Below are positions 1 to 8,785 of a stretch of 64,000 bases of DNA, in pieces. Origin of the DNA: Hydrogenophaga taeniospiralis CCUG 15921 (lineage in GTDB: Bacteria > Pseudomonadota > Gammaproteobacteria > Burkholderiales > Burkholderiaceae_C); the NCBI RefSeq assembly GCF_001592305.1, contig NZ_BCWR01000004.1:1-64000 (forward strand), in the 5' to 3' direction. How positions within the stretch are numbered: position 1 is the stretch's first letter; every line of letters begins with the position of its first letter. The notes under the pieces are model-generated. The model searched no databases. It saw only the letters and a list, made by a program, of their open reading frames with translations, and was not told the DNA's origin. Both the position numbers and the translations under genes were made by a program.

Positions 1-148
1 CAAGAAAGCCGCAGCTCCGGCCAAGAAGGCAGCCCCCGCAAAAAAAGCTGAGCCGGCTAAAAAGCCGGCAGCCCCAGCTGCCCCTGCGGCCCAAACCAAG
101 CTCAACCCTCAGGCTGCCTGGCCGTTTCCGACGTCCAGCAAGCCCTGA
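1..148 (+). CDS. Histone H1-like Lys/Ala/Pro-rich protein, C-terminal fragment
   Basis: Only the last 48 codons are in the window; the frame starts at base 2 and stops with TGA at 146-148. The visible part is repeats of AKKA/PAKK type followed by a short non-repetitive tail ending in WPFPTSSKP. Such lysine/alanine/proline tails belong to H1-like or AlgP-like nucleoid proteins of Burkholderiales, which bind DNA through their charge. The start and any N-terminal domain lie outside the window. A terminator follows 27 bases downstream, so this is the end of its transcript. The family is assigned by composition and tail only. Confidence 0.7.
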   Translation, partial: KKAAAPAKKAAPAKKAEPAKKPAAPAAPAAQTKLNPQAAWPFPTSSKP

Positions 149-174
149 AGTCGTCCTCCCGACGATGACTTGGC

Positions 175-204
175 AAGCCCGACGCGCGAGCGTCGGGCTT
201 TTTT
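175..204 (+). terminator. Rho-independent terminator
   Basis: An 11-bp perfect stem (175-185 with 190-200, AAGCCCGACGC and its complement) with a GCGA loop runs straight into a T-run. It ends the H1-like gene on the plus strand. The A residues at the stem base also allow weak function on the minus strand, for the converging PfkB gene. Confidence 0.85.
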
Positions 205-252
205 ATGCCCGGCCGCGACAGGCCCCTGTGAGCCGCAGCAGATCTTGTGTGT

Positions 253-1149
253 TCAGCTGTTGACCGACGGCAGCGTGTAGTTCTGCCCCCCGCGACTGGC
301 AATCTTGGTGGCACCCATGCGGTTGCCCAACTCGGCACAACGCTGCAGTGACCACCCCTGCTCCAGCCCGTGCAGCAGGGCTGCCCGGAACGCATCCCCG
401 CAACCGGTCGGGTCCAGCACTTCGGTCGCGGGCACCCCGGGAATCACCGTCTTCTGCCCGTCCGTCCAGACCTCGCAACCTTGTTCACCCAGGGTCACGA
501 TGAGACCCCGCACCTTGGCCGCCACGGCCTGCAGCGTGAGCCCGGTGCGGTCCGACAGCATCTGCGCCTCGTAGTCGTTGACCGCGACCCAGCTGGCCAG
601 CTCGATGAATCGGGTCAGCTCTTCGCCATTGAACATGGGCAGCCCCTGCCCCGGATCGAACACGAACGGCACGCCCGCCGCGTGCAGCTGCTGCGCGTGG
701 GACAGCATGGCCTCACGGCCATCGGGTGCAATGATGGCCAGGGCGATGTCGCTGCGCTGGGGCACCGGGTTCTCATGCGCCTGGGACATGGCCCCGGGGT
801 GGAACGCGGTGATCTGGTTGTTGTCGCGGTCGGTCATGATCATGGCCTGTGCGGTGTAGCTGTCGGTCGACGTGAACACATGCCCGGTGTCCACCCCCAG
901 CGACCGCAGCCGCGCCAAGTACTCCTGCCCATCGCTGCCCAACGTGGCCAGTGGCACGGCCTGGGCCCCCAGCTGACGCAGGCCGTAGGCGATGTTGCCC
1001 GCGCACCCCCCGTACTCGCGACGCAGGCCCGGCACCAGGAACGACACATTGAGGATGTGCAACTGGCTGGGCAGGATCTGCTCGGCGAAGCGACCCTCGA
1101 AGGTCATGATGGTGTCGAACGCCAGGGAACCACAAATGAGGATGGACAT
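253..1149 (-). CDS. PfkB-family carbohydrate kinase (adenosine/ribokinase type)
   Basis: A 298-residue cytoplasmic sugar or nucleoside kinase. The N-terminal strand MSILICGSLAFDTI opens the fold, GGCAGNIA near residue 47 is the first PfkB signature, and DPTGCGDAFRAALL near residue 246 is the second, carrying the catalytic Asp and the anion-hole glycines. Length is normal for the family. The sequence resembles the group often annotated as carbohydrate or adenosine kinase in Burkholderiales, but the substrate cannot be read from it. It ends a minus-strand run accB-accC-prmA-zinc-ribbon-pfkB, starting 17 bases after the zinc-ribbon gene, so co-transcription is likely. Confidence 0.9.
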   Translation of the reverse strand: MSILICGSLAFDTIMTFEGRFAEQILPSQLHILNVSFLVPGLRREYGGCAGNIAYGLRQLGAQAVPLATLGSDGQEYLARLRSLGVDTGHVFTSTDSYTAQAMIMTDRDNNQITAFHPGAMSQAHENPVPQRSDIALAIIAPDGREAMLSHAQQLHAAGVPFVFDPGQGLPMFNGEELTRFIELASWVAVNDYEAQMLSDRTGLTLQAVAAKVRGLIVTLGEQGCEVWTDGQKTVIPGVPATEVLDPTGCGDAFRAALLHGLEQGWSLQRCAELGNRMGATKIASRGGQNYTLPSVNS

Positions 1150-1166
1150 GGGTGTGTTTCAAACAG

Positions 1167-2414
1167 TCAGGGATAAAAAACCAGCGCACGGTATCCGGCC
1201 ATGGGTGAAGCGCCCGCATCGTTGATGGACAGGCGCAGGCTCACCGGCAGCGAGCCCTTCGCCGACAGCAACACGGGGGCACCGGGCAGTTCCTCGGGCA
1301 GGAACACCCGCCGGGAGAGCACGGCATCGCGCGCGTCGGTGAGGCTGAGCTCCAGCGCGGGCACCGCCACGGGCATGGACGCATTGTTCTTGAGCACCAG
1401 ATCAAAGGAATAGAAGTTGCCGAGCCGGCGCACCAGGGTCGAGCTGTCGATCACCACGGCATCGATCTGCCGCACCGGCCCCACCTCGCAGCCGATCGGT
1501 TCGCACAGCAGGGACAACAGCGGCACCAGCGCCGGCTGCCGGGCAGCCAGTTGGTCCCGGTTGTGCAAGGACCATTGCGCCACCAGGACAATCGCCATCG
1601 ACAGGACCAGCGCCGCCAGCAGAGCGCGCATGCCTGGCGTCTGCCAGAACGCGCGCCGCCGCGCCTGCCGCATGAAACCGGGCTCGAGTGGAGCCTCTGC
1701 AGCATCCTCGTCCTTCTTGGGAGATATCTCCGGCTTGGGTGCGAGCGGTTTGGTGACCGGTGGTGCAACCGGTGGTGCGGTGGTCACCACGGGACGTGTC
1801 GGGGTGCGCGCTGGCTTCGGCTTCGGCTTTGTCTCTTGGGCAGGCGCCTGAACAGGTGCCGGAGCCACCGTCGGTTCAGCCGCAGCCGCGGCGGCAGAGG
1901 ATGCGGCGGCAAAGCGCCGCAACTCGGCATGAAAGTCGGCCTCCTCGTCTTCTTCGGTGAGCAGCAAGGAGTGCGAACCAGCCACCAGACCGTTCCTGGG
2001 TCGTGGAGCAACCACCCGATCCGTCCGGATGACGCTGCCACCGGAAGCGATGGGCGGCTCAGGGAGAGCCGCACCCGGCCTCGCGTCACGCGTCTCCTCG
2101 GCCATCGGCTCCTCCAGCGGCGCCGGACCCGAAAGCCAGTCGCCCTTTTCGTCATCCTCGGCTTGATCTTCCGCAGGCGGCGGGCTTGGTGGTTGGGCCA
2201 CCTGGCGTTCAGGCGCCGGCACTGGCACCCGCTCGCGCGGCGATTCATCCGCCTCTGTTGCGGAAACCGGCGGCTTCCAGGTGTCCAGATACAGCGTGGC
2301 GTCGAACACATCGGCGCAATGACCACAACGCACCCAGCCATCGGAAATCTTGAGCTGGTCGGGAACGACCTTGAACATCGTTCCGCAGGCTGGACAGCGG
2401 GTGGTGAAACTCAT
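1167..2414 (-). CDS. Zinc-ribbon and DUF3426 membrane protein
   Basis: I start at the ATG at 2414 because MSFTTRCPACGTMF is the usual N-terminus of this family; an upstream in-frame start would add 20 unrelated residues. The 415-residue protein has an MJ0042-type zinc ribbon (Cys7, Cys10, Cys30, Cys33), a long low-complexity Pro/Ala/Glu linker, one membrane segment (ALLAALVLSMAIVLVAQWSL) and a C-terminal DUF3426 domain, probably periplasmic. Its function is not established. It lies between prmA and the PfkB kinase, as I recall for many Burkholderiales. The linker is rich in PAP and KPK stretches and probably varies between strains. Confidence 0.85.
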   Translation of the reverse strand: MSFTTRCPACGTMFKVVPDQLKISDGWVRCGHCADVFDATLYLDTWKPPVSATEADESPRERVPVPAPERQVAQPPSPPPAEDQAEDDEKGDWLSGPAPLEEPMAEETRDARPGAALPEPPIASGGSVIRTDRVVAPRPRNGLVAGSHSLLLTEEDEEADFHAELRRFAAASSAAAAAAEPTVAPAPVQAPAQETKPKPKPARTPTRPVVTTAPPVAPPVTKPLAPKPEISPKKDEDAAEAPLEPGFMRQARRRAFWQTPGMRALLAALVLSMAIVLVAQWSLHNRDQLAARQPALVPLLSLLCEPIGCEVGPVRQIDAVVIDSSTLVRRLGNFYSFDLVLKNNASMPVAVPALELSLTDARDAVLSRRVFLPEELPGAPVLLSAKGSLPVSLRLSINDAGASPMAGYRALVFYP

Positions 2415-2522
2415 GCGGCGATTATTGCAGGCCATCGGGCCGCCCCCAGGCGGTCCGCAGCACGTTCGGTCCACGGCAGCAGGGCCAACGAAGCGGCATC
2501 GCCCACGGGCCGAACGAGCCGC

Positions 2523-3416
2523 TCAGGCCCGGGCGGCGGTCATCAGAATCCAGCCGTCTTCTTCATCGCTGACCTCCAGCGCCAACCAGGGCGCATAGGC
2601 CTCGCGCAGCTCATCGGCCTGGCGCGCCAGGATGCCCGCCATCACCAGATGCCCCCCCCGGCCGACGTGGGCACAGAGCAAGGGCGCCAGCACCTTGAGC
2701 GGTGTGGCCAGAATGTTGGCCAACACCAGATCAAAGACACCGCTGGCGAGCTCGGGCAGGCCGGTCTGCAGGGCCACGTGGTTGGCCGCGGCGTTGAGCC
2801 GGGTCGACTCCACCGCGGCGGGATCGATGTCCACCGCGACGATCTCACTTGCGCCGAACTTGGCCGCACCGATGGCCAGGATGCCCGATCCGCAGCCGTA
2901 GTCCAGCACGCGCTGGCCGGCCACGGGGTGGGAGGCGGTCCAGCGCAGGCACATGCGGGTGGTCGGATGGGTTCCGGTGCCAAAGGCCAACCCCGGGTCG
3001 AGCCGTATCACCTGCTGCGCGGCCGGGGGCGGCTCGTGCCAACTCGGCACGATCCAGAAACTGGGGGTGATCTCCACCGGCGCAAACTGCGACTGCGTCA
3101 GCCGCACCCAGTCCTGCTCGGGCACGGCCTGCACGCCCAGCACCTCACAGCCTTCGAAAAAGTCCTGCGCAGTCAACAGATCGGCCGCGTCGCGCGCGGC
3201 CGCCTCCGCCGGGAACAGGGCCACCACCCGCGAACGCTGCCAGCCCTCTTTGGGTGGCGGCATGCCGGGTTCACCAAACAGCGCCTGCTCGGCCGGGGTC
3301 AGGGCGTCGGCGTCTTCGACCGAGGTGCTCAGCGCATCGAGCGCGTCCAGCGCGTCGCTCACCGGCTCCACGGCCGCTTCGGGCACCAGCAGCACCAACT
3401 CGAACAATGAAGACAT
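2523..3416 (-). CDS. prmA: Ribosomal protein L11 methyltransferase
   Basis: A 297-residue SAM-dependent enzyme that trimethylates ribosomal protein L11. The N-terminal ferredoxin-like substrate domain starts MSSLFELVLLVPEAAVEPVS. The Rossmann motif DYGCGSGILAIGAAKFGA near residue 165 binds SAM, and LANILATPL further on is the motif IV equivalent typical of PrmA. Length matches the family (about 290-300). It follows accC across a 134-base spacer filled with a dispersed repeat. Confidence 0.95.
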   Translation of the reverse strand: MSSLFELVLLVPEAAVEPVSDALDALDALSTSVEDADALTPAEQALFGEPGMPPPKEGWQRSRVVALFPAEAAARDAADLLTAQDFFEGCEVLGVQAVPEQDWVRLTQSQFAPVEITPSFWIVPSWHEPPPAAQQVIRLDPGLAFGTGTHPTTRMCLRWTASHPVAGQRVLDYGCGSGILAIGAAKFGASEIVAVDIDPAAVESTRLNAAANHVALQTGLPELASGVFDLVLANILATPLKVLAPLLCAHVGRGGHLVMAGILARQADELREAYAPWLALEVSDEEDGWILMTAARA

Positions 3417-3450
3417 GAATGAATTCCCGCGGTCAGCGCGCCGCTACACG

Positions 3451-3548
3451 AGAAGAGAGAACGATCCCGGAACATCGCGGAACCGACGCTGCCAGGCCGC
3501 AGGTGTTGCCCCATGCGGGGGAGGCGCCGCAGGCGCTTCGGGGGAGGG
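3451..3548. repeat. Dispersed intergenic repeat between accC and prmA
   Basis: Contains the family hallmark GAACATCGCGGAACCG followed by a CAGGTGTTGCC block and G/C-run palindromes (CGGGGG, GGCGCCGCAGGCGC). The same order of blocks recurs at 38040-38150 and, more loosely, at 43897-44035 and 49798-50041. It separates accC from prmA without any ORF. Confidence 0.6.
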
Positions 3549-3550
3549 CT

Positions 3551-4900
3551 TTATCTTTCACGCTGGGAAAGCCACTCTTCGAGGTAGTGGATGTTGGTGC
3601 CACCAGCGACAAAGCTGGCGTCCACCATCAACTCGCGGTGCAGCGGGATGTTGGTCTTGATGCCCTCGATCACCGTCTCGGCGAGCGCGGTGCGCATGCG
3701 GGCCAGCGCCTGCTCTCGCGTGTCGCCGTGCACGATGATCTTGCCGATCATCGAGTCGTAGTGGGGGGGCACGAAATAGTTGGTGTATGCGTGCGAGTCC
3801 ACGCGCACCCCGGGGCCGCCTGGCGCATGCCAGGTGGTGATGCGCCCGGGCGAAGGCGTGAACTTGTAGGCATCTTCCGCGTTGATGCGGCACTCGATGG
3901 CGTGGCCGCGCAGCTGGATCTGGCGCTGGGTGAACGGCAGTTTTTCACCCGCCGCCACCGCAATCTGGGTGCGCACGATATCCACGCCCGAGATCCATTC
4001 CGTCACCGGGTGCTCCACCTGCACACGGGTGTTCATCTCGATGAAATAGAACTCGCCGTTTTCGTACAGGAATTCGAAGGTGCCGGCACCGCGGTAGCCG
4101 ATCTTCTTGCAGGCGGTGGCGCAGCGCTCGCCGATCTTCTCGATCAGGCGACGCGGGATGCCCGGCGCCGGCGCTTCCTCGATCACCTTCTGGTGGCGAC
4201 GCTGCATGGAGCAGTCGCGCTCGCCCAGATAGACCGCGTTGCGGTGGGTGTCGGCAAGGATCTGGATTTCGATGTGGCGCGGGTTCTGGAGAAACTTCTC
4301 CATGTACACCTCGGGATTGCCGAAGGCCGCACCCGCTTCCGCCTTGGTGGTCTGCACCGCGTGCAGCAAGGCCGCCTCGGTGTGCACCACACGCATGCCA
4401 CGCCCACCGCCGCCGCCTGCGGCCTTGATGATCACCGGATACCCCACGGCCTTGGCGGTGCGCTTGATGACGGCCGGATCATCGGGCAGGGCGCCCTCGG
4501 AGCCGGGCACGCACGGCACGCCAGCGCGGATCATGGCCTGCTTGGCCGACACCTTGTCGCCCATGAGGCGGATCGACTCGGGCGTGGGACCGATGAAGGT
4601 GAAACCACTCTTTTCCACCCGCTCGGCGAAATCGGCGTTCTCCGACAGGAAACCGTAACCTGGGTGGATCGCCTCGGCGTCGGTCACCTCGGCCGCCGAA
4701 ATGATGGCCGGCATGTTAAGGTAACTGAGGGACGACTGCGCCGGCCCGATACAGACCGACTCGTCGGCCAGCCGCACGTATTTGGCGTCGCGGTCGGCTT
4801 CGGAATACACCATCACCGCCTTGATGCCCATTTCGCGGCAGGCGCGCTGCACGCGCAGCGCGATCTCCCCCCGGTTGGCGATCAGGATTTTTTTGAACAT
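3551..4900 (-). CDS. accC: Acetyl-CoA carboxylase, biotin carboxylase subunit
   Basis: The 449-residue subunit carboxylates biotin on AccB using ATP and bicarbonate, the first step of fatty acid synthesis. It starts [16 protein letters not shown], has the ATP-grasp glycine-rich loop [10 protein letters not shown] at residues 161-170, and the [14 protein letters not shown] catalytic segment in the second half. Length equals the E. coli enzyme. It starts 15 bases after accB, so the two are one operon. No strong Shine-Dalgarno is visible, which suggests translation coupled to accB. Confidence 0.98.
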   Translation of the reverse strand: MFKKILIANRGEIALRVQRACREMGIKAVMVYSEADRDAKYVRLADESVCIGPAQSSLSYLNMPAIISAAEVTDAEAIHPGYGFLSENADFAERVEKSGFTFIGPTPESIRLMGDKVSAKQAMIRAGVPCVPGSEGALPDDPAVIKRTAKAVGYPVIIKAAGGGGGRGMRVVHTEAALLHAVQTTKAEAGAAFGNPEVYMEKFLQNPRHIEIQILADTHRNAVYLGERDCSMQRRHQKVIEEAPAPGIPRRLIEKIGERCATACKKIGYRGAGTFEFLYENGEFYFIEMNTRVQVEHPVTEWISGVDIVRTQIAVAAGEKLPFTQRQIQLRGHAIECRINAEDAYKFTPSPGRITTWHAPGGPGVRVDSHAYTNYFVPPHYDSMIGKIIVHGDTREQALARMRTALAETVIEGIKTNIPLHRELMVDASFVAGGTNIHYLEEWLSQRER

Positions 4901-4915
4901 GGAGGACTGTGCTGG

Positions 4916-5380
4916 TTATTCGATGACGTAGAGGGGCTGGCCGTATTCCACCGCCTGGCCGTTCTGCACCAGAATCTGGGTCACCGTGCCGGATTTGTCG
5001 GCCTCGATTTCATTGAGGATCTTCATCGCCTCGACGATGCAGATGGTTTCCCCTTCCTTGATGGTGTCGCCCACTTCCACGAAGGGCTTGGCACCGGGGC
5101 TGGCCGCGCGGTAGAAGGTGCCCACCATGGGAGATTTGACGGTGTGACCGACCGGCCCAGCGGGAGCCGCCGCCAACGGCGTGGCGTCGACCGCAGGAAC
5201 CGCCGCCGGTGCGGCCATGGGCGCCGGGCTGGGTGCCATGGTGTAGGTCACCGGCGCGGCCATGCCCATGGGCGCGCTTTTGACGATGCGGACCTTGCCC
5301 TCGGCCTCGGTGATTTCCAGCTCGGACACGTTCGACTCGGACACCAGGTCGATCAGGGTCTTCAGTTTTCTCAAATCCAT
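4916..5380 (-). CDS. accB: Acetyl-CoA carboxylase, biotin carboxyl carrier protein
   Basis: The 154-residue carrier receives biotin on Lys120 in the EAMK motif (residues 117-120). Residues 1-35 form the N-terminal domain ([20 protein letters not shown]), followed by an Ala/Pro-rich linker (about 36-75) and the biotinyl domain from [11 protein letters not shown]. It is first in the accBC operon. The 283 bases upstream hold no gene that I can support; aroQ, which I remember in this place in some relatives, is absent. A TACACT hexamer on the minus strand at 5466-5471 could be a -10 box, but no matching -35 is clear. Confidence 0.97.
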   Translation of the reverse strand: MDLRKLKTLIDLVSESNVSELEITEAEGKVRIVKSAPMGMAAPVTYTMAPSPAPMAAPAAVPAVDATPLAAAPAGPVGHTVKSPMVGTFYRAASPGAKPFVEVGDTIKEGETICIVEAMKILNEIEADKSGTVTQILVQNGQAVEYGQPLYVIE

Positions 5381-5663
5381 GATTTCTCCAACGAATATCG
5401 GTCAAATTGACTCAAATGCAGACAACTTCATTGAAGTCGGAGCATGCCAACCCGCCGGGGTGCGCAGTGTACACGATGACACAGGTGTTTTGTGCATTGA
5501 AACGACCCTCCCGAGAAGAGGCCATGCTTCGTCTGAAAACCCACTACCTGACGCAAGATGGGCGAACTTTACCCGCTTTCTGGCGTTGTTCGCCGCGATT
5601 GGACCAACGGCACCGAGCGCCCCATTTCTGACCGAAAACCGCCGAGGACGAGACCCCGCGGAC

Positions 5664-6185
5664 TCATCCGAGACCGGACCACTGGGACAGATCGGCTTCT
5701 GACACCTGCCCTATCTTCCGGTGCCGCACCGTCCCATCACGCCCCCAAACCACTGTGAACGGCAGACCACCACCGAGGTTGCCCAGTGAGCGGCTGGTTT
5801 CAATGCCCGCGAACCCGGCCATGGCCACCGGGAACGCCAGGGGCAGTTTCCGCAGGAAGCGCTGCACCGCAGCGGGCTGGTCCACCGCCAGCCCCAGCAC
5901 CTGCCAGCCTTCGCGGGCATGGGCTTGGTAAAAGGCGTTGAGCAGCGGCAGCTCTTCCACACAGGGGGGGCACCAAGTGGCCCAGAAGTTGACCAGCAGC
6001 GGCCGCCCCCGAAATGGTTCCAGCGCCACGGGCTCACCAGCGGGTCCTTCGTACCGACCCGCCCAGAACGCCGCCTCGGCTTCGCTGGCCAGGTCGCCGG
6101 GCCGCAGCCGCCACCAGGCCACGGCGGCGCCGGCAGCACCCGCCGCCGCCGCGACGCCTCCCATCCACAGCGTGCGTCGTTTCAT
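5664..6185 (-). CDS. TlpA-like thioredoxin-fold lipid- or membrane-anchored reductase
   Basis: I place the start at the ATG at 6185, where MKRRTLWMGG begins a signal or anchor segment (Ala-rich residues 9-25); this ATG overlaps the stop of the upstream gene as ATGA. The 173-residue protein has a thioredoxin domain with NFWATWCPPCVEELP, active cysteines Cys72 and Cys75, and the cis-Pro segment GGGLPFTVV. TlpA/ResA-type proteins reduce periplasmic disulfides, often for cytochrome c maturation. The partner here is unknown. The longer open frame upstream is the shadow of the neighbouring gene. Confidence 0.88.
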   Translation of the reverse strand: MKRRTLWMGGVAAAAGAAGAAVAWWRLRPGDLASEAEAAFWAGRYEGPAGEPVALEPFRGRPLLVNFWATWCPPCVEELPLLNAFYQAHAREGWQVLGLAVDQPAAVQRFLRKLPLAFPVAMAGFAGIETSRSLGNLGGGLPFTVVWGRDGTVRHRKIGQVSEADLSQWSGLG

Positions 6186-6808
6186 GTTTGGTCGTCCGGG
6201 TGTTGTGTGTTGTCGCAGGCGAGCAGCGCCCGCAAGGCCTGAGCATCCCCACGCGGCCTGCGGCCCTGGCCGTCGGGCTTGAGGGCGCCGCGCAGGTCGT
6301 CCAGGTCGTGCACCATCAGATGCACCAGCACCCAGCCGTTCAGCGCCTCGCAACGCACCCGCACGGTCAAGGCATCGACCGGGTCGCCACGCCAGCCCGT
6401 CACCGTGCCCGGGTGGTAATCCACCTTGCGATCCAGCAGGGCCCATTCCGCCGTCTTGGGGTCCTCGCAGAACAACTGGATATAGATGTCGCTGTGGCGG
6501 GTGGCCGTGCCGTGCCAGACCGCGCCACCCAGGTGCGGGCGGAAATCGTCCAGCCGTTCCAGCCACAGCAAAGCCACCTCGCGCAAGGCCCGCAATTCCA
6601 CGGCCTGGGTATCGGAGCAGAAGATGTCGATGTATTCACGCACCGCCTCGTCCATGGCCGCGTTGTCGGGCCAGGGCACACGCGCCGACAGGCCCAACTG
6701 GCGGCCAGCCCGTCGCTTGGCCGCGGCGTATTCCAGCCCCTCCTCCACCACGAAGCGGGCGGCGGTGGCAGCGATCTCGGCGCTCTGGTTCACTCGAAAA
6801 ACATCCAT
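6182..6808 (-). CDS. Conserved hypothetical protein, possible nucleotidyltransferase-like fold
   Basis: A protein of about 208 residues, acidic and without signal or membrane segments. I start at the ATG 6808 (MDVFRVNQSAEI); a GTG at 6823 is the alternative and neither has a convincing Shine-Dalgarno. The stretch LGGAVWHGTATRHSDIYIQL has the G-x-(W)-x-GTA-x(3)-SDI look of nucleotidyltransferase active sites (GS...D-x-D), but only one acid is obvious, so this is a suggestion. The stop overlaps the TlpA gene start by 4 bases, so they are co-translated. The gene diverges from mpl across about 90 bases. Confidence 0.7.
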   Translation of the reverse strand: MDVFRVNQSAEIAATAARFVVEEGLEYAAAKRRAGRQLGLSARVPWPDNAAMDEAVREYIDIFCSDTQAVELRALREVALLWLERLDDFRPHLGGAVWHGTATRHSDIYIQLFCEDPKTAEWALLDRKVDYHPGTVTGWRGDPVDALTVRVRCEALNGWVLVHLMVHDLDDLRGALKPDGQGRRPRGDAQALRALLACDNTQHPDDQT

Positions 6809-6900
6809 CGGGGGATTGTGCACCGGGCCATTCGCCCGCCCGGCCAGAGTCCGCCACGGGCACAGGGCCGACGGCCGGGACCGCCGCCTAAAATCGCCCG

Positions 6901-8367
6901 ATGCATATACACATACTGGGCATTTGCGGCACTTTCATGGGCGGTCTGGCCGCGCTCGCCCGCGAGGCCGGCCACCGCGTCACCGGCTGCGATGCCGGCG
7001 TCTACCCCCCGATGAGCGACCAGTTGCGGGCCCTGGGCATCGAGTTGATCGAAGGCTATGGCGCCGACCAGATGGCGCTGCGACCCGACGTGTTCGTGGT
7101 GGGCAACGTGGTCAGCCGCACGCGCCTGCCCGACGGCACGCCCAAGTTCCCGCTGATGGAGGCCATTCTGGACGCGGGTGCCGCGTACACGAGCGGCCCG
7201 CAATGGCTGGCCGAACACGTGCTGCAGGGCCGCCACGTGCTGGCTGTGGCGGGCACCCACGGCAAAACCACCACCACCGCCATGCTGACCTGGATCCTGG
7301 AGGCCAACGGCCTGAACCCGGGTTTTCTGGTCGGCGGTGTGCCCATGAATTTCGGGGTATCGGCAAGACTGGGCTGCGGGGCGGCTGTGCGCTCTGCGCA
7401 GGTGAAGGAGGAGCCCGCGCAGCCGCCCCGCAGCCCACTCTTCGTGATTGAAGCGGATGAATACGACACGGCGTTTTTCGACAAGCGCAGCAAATTCGTG
7501 CACTACCGCCCGCGCACGGCCATCCTGAACAACCTGGAGTTCGACCACGCCGACATCTTTGACAACCTGGCCGCGATCGAACGCCAGTTCCACCACCTGA
7601 TCCGCACCGTGCCCGGCACCGGCCGGGTGGTGGCCAACGGCCTGGAAGAAAGCCTGGAGCGCGTGCTGCACCAGGGCCTGTGGAGCGAACTGCGCAGCTT
7701 CGGGGCCGCGGTGAGCGATTTCACCGCCGAGGGCGAGCCACATGCCTTTGACGTGCTGGAACGTGGCCAGCCTGTCGCGCGCGTGGAGTGGGCGCTCACC
7801 GGCGTGCACAATCAGCTGAACGCGCTGGCCGCCATCGCGGCGGCCGAGCACGTGGGGGTTTCGCCCGCCGACGCGGCGCGGGCGTTGGCACAGTTCGAGA
7901 ACGTACGCCGCCGCATGGAGGTCCGGGGCACGGTGCCGATCAACGGAGGACCGGTCACCGTCTACGACGATTTCGCCCACCACCCGACTGCCATCCGTAC
8001 CACGCTGGATGGTCTGCGCCGGCGTCTGGGCAGCCCTTCCACCGGCAACGGCGGGCGCATCCTGGCGGTGTTCGAACCGCGCAGCAACACGATGAAGCTG
8101 GGCACCATGAAGTCGCAGCTGCCCTGGAGCCTGGAGGCGGCCGATCTGGCGTTTTGCCACACCGGAGGGTTGGACTGGGACGCGGTCGAGGCGCTGCGGC
8201 CCATGGGTGAACGGGCCAGCGTGGCCCGCTCCATCGACGAGCTGGTGGCACAGGTCAGCGCGGCGGCACGTGGCGGTGACCACATCGTCTGCATGAGCAA
8301 TGGCGGGTTCGGCGGCGTGCACGCGCGGCTGCTGGCCGCCCTGGAGCGGTACTCCACCAGCGACTGA
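6901..8367 (+). CDS. mpl: UDP-N-acetylmuramate:L-Ala-gamma-D-Glu-meso-DAP ligase
   Basis: A 488-residue cytoplasmic Mur-ligase that joins recycled tripeptide L-Ala-D-Glu-mDAP to UDP-MurNAc. It starts MHIHILGICGTFMGG, has the ATP loop GTHGKTTTT at residues 118-126, the FVIEADEYDTAFFDKRSKF block that defines Mpl, and the C-terminal domain with DDFAHHPTAI. It is about 30 residues longer than E. coli Mpl (457). Most of the surplus is one insert between SARLG and LFVIEADEYD, encoded by a perfect inverted repeat (see 7371-7436). The two sides of the insert match the family well, so the enzyme should still fold. Confidence 0.95.
   Translation: MHIHILGICGTFMGGLAALAREAGHRVTGCDAGVYPPMSDQLRALGIELIEGYGADQMALRPDVFVVGNVVSRTRLPDGTPKFPLMEAILDAGAAYTSGPQWLAEHVLQGRHVLAVAGTHGKTTTTAMLTWILEANGLNPGFLVGGVPMNFGVSARLGCGAAVRSAQVKEEPAQPPRSPLFVIEADEYDTAFFDKRSKFVHYRPRTAILNNLEFDHADIFDNLAAIERQFHHLIRTVPGTGRVVANGLEESLERVLHQGLWSELRSFGAAVSDFTAEGEPHAFDVLERGQPVARVEWALTGVHNQLNALAAIAAAEHVGVSPADAARALAQFENVRRRMEVRGTVPINGGPVTVYDDFAHHPTAIRTTLDGLRRRLGSPSTGNGGRILAVFEPRSNTMKLGTMKSQLPWSLEAADLAFCHTGGLDWDAVEALRPMGERASVARSIDELVAQVSAAARGGDHIVCMSNGGFGGVHARLLAALERYSTSD
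7371..7436. repeat. Palindromic in-frame insertion inside mpl
   Basis: A 17-bp perfect inverted repeat, GGGCTGCGGGGCGGCTG at 7371-7387 and its complement at 7420-7436, encloses 32 bases. The 66 bases equal 22 codons and keep the mpl frame. They code for residues that E. coli Mpl lacks (GCGAAVRSAQVKEEPAQPPRSP). This is what a mobile palindromic element tolerated inside a surface loop would look like. Confidence 0.7.
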
Positions 8368-8384
8368 CCCGGGCGACGGGCGCT

Positions 8385-8705
8385 TCAGTAGCCCAGGGTC
8401 TGTGTGGGAATGTCCACCGTGACCACGGGTTTGGCCAGTGCGGCACTGGTGGCACGGGCAAATGCCAACGCCCAGGCGCGGTGGGACGGGTCGCGGAAAC
8501 GCTCTTCGCCCGCCGCCTGCGCAACCCCGAGGATCTTGTCCGCGGTGAGCACCTTGCCGGTCAGGCGGATGGGCTCACAGCCAAAAAAGGTGAACTGCTC
8601 GTCCAGCCAGGAGCGCGCCAGCTCGTGCGGCATGGGCTGCACCTCCTCCAGATCAAAGCGGTAGATGGACGGTTCACCCCAACTCACAGTGACTTGGCTG
8701 CGCAT
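8385..8705 (-). CDS. Hypothetical protein, small, cytoplasmic
   Basis: A 106-residue protein with no motif I recognise. The start at ATG 8705 (MRSQVTVSWGEPSIYRF) is chosen because AAGGAG lies 8 bases upstream; the longer frame adds 28 residues without such a site. It is soluble, with WLDEQFTFFGCEPIRLTGKVL in the middle. It converges with mpl 17 bases away and follows another unknown gene on the same strand, 80 bases upstream. Confidence 0.65.
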   Translation of the reverse strand: MRSQVTVSWGEPSIYRFDLEEVQPMPHELARSWLDEQFTFFGCEPIRLTGKVLTADKILGVAQAAGEERFRDPSHRAWALAFARATSAALAKPVVTVDIPTQTLGY

Positions 8706-8785
8706 CTTGCGGACTCCTTGGATACGGTAGTGGGTACCTGACCATTGTGCATCGGGTGCTGCGCGCCTGCCAGCACGCCCCAGCG

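Noticed and set aside
1551..5410. Two very long plus-strand open frames (1551-3410 and 3419-5410)
   Set aside because: They lie exactly antisense to the zinc-ribbon gene, prmA, accC and accB, consist of Arg/Gly/His-rich sequence without motifs, and arise from the high GC third-position bias of the real genes.
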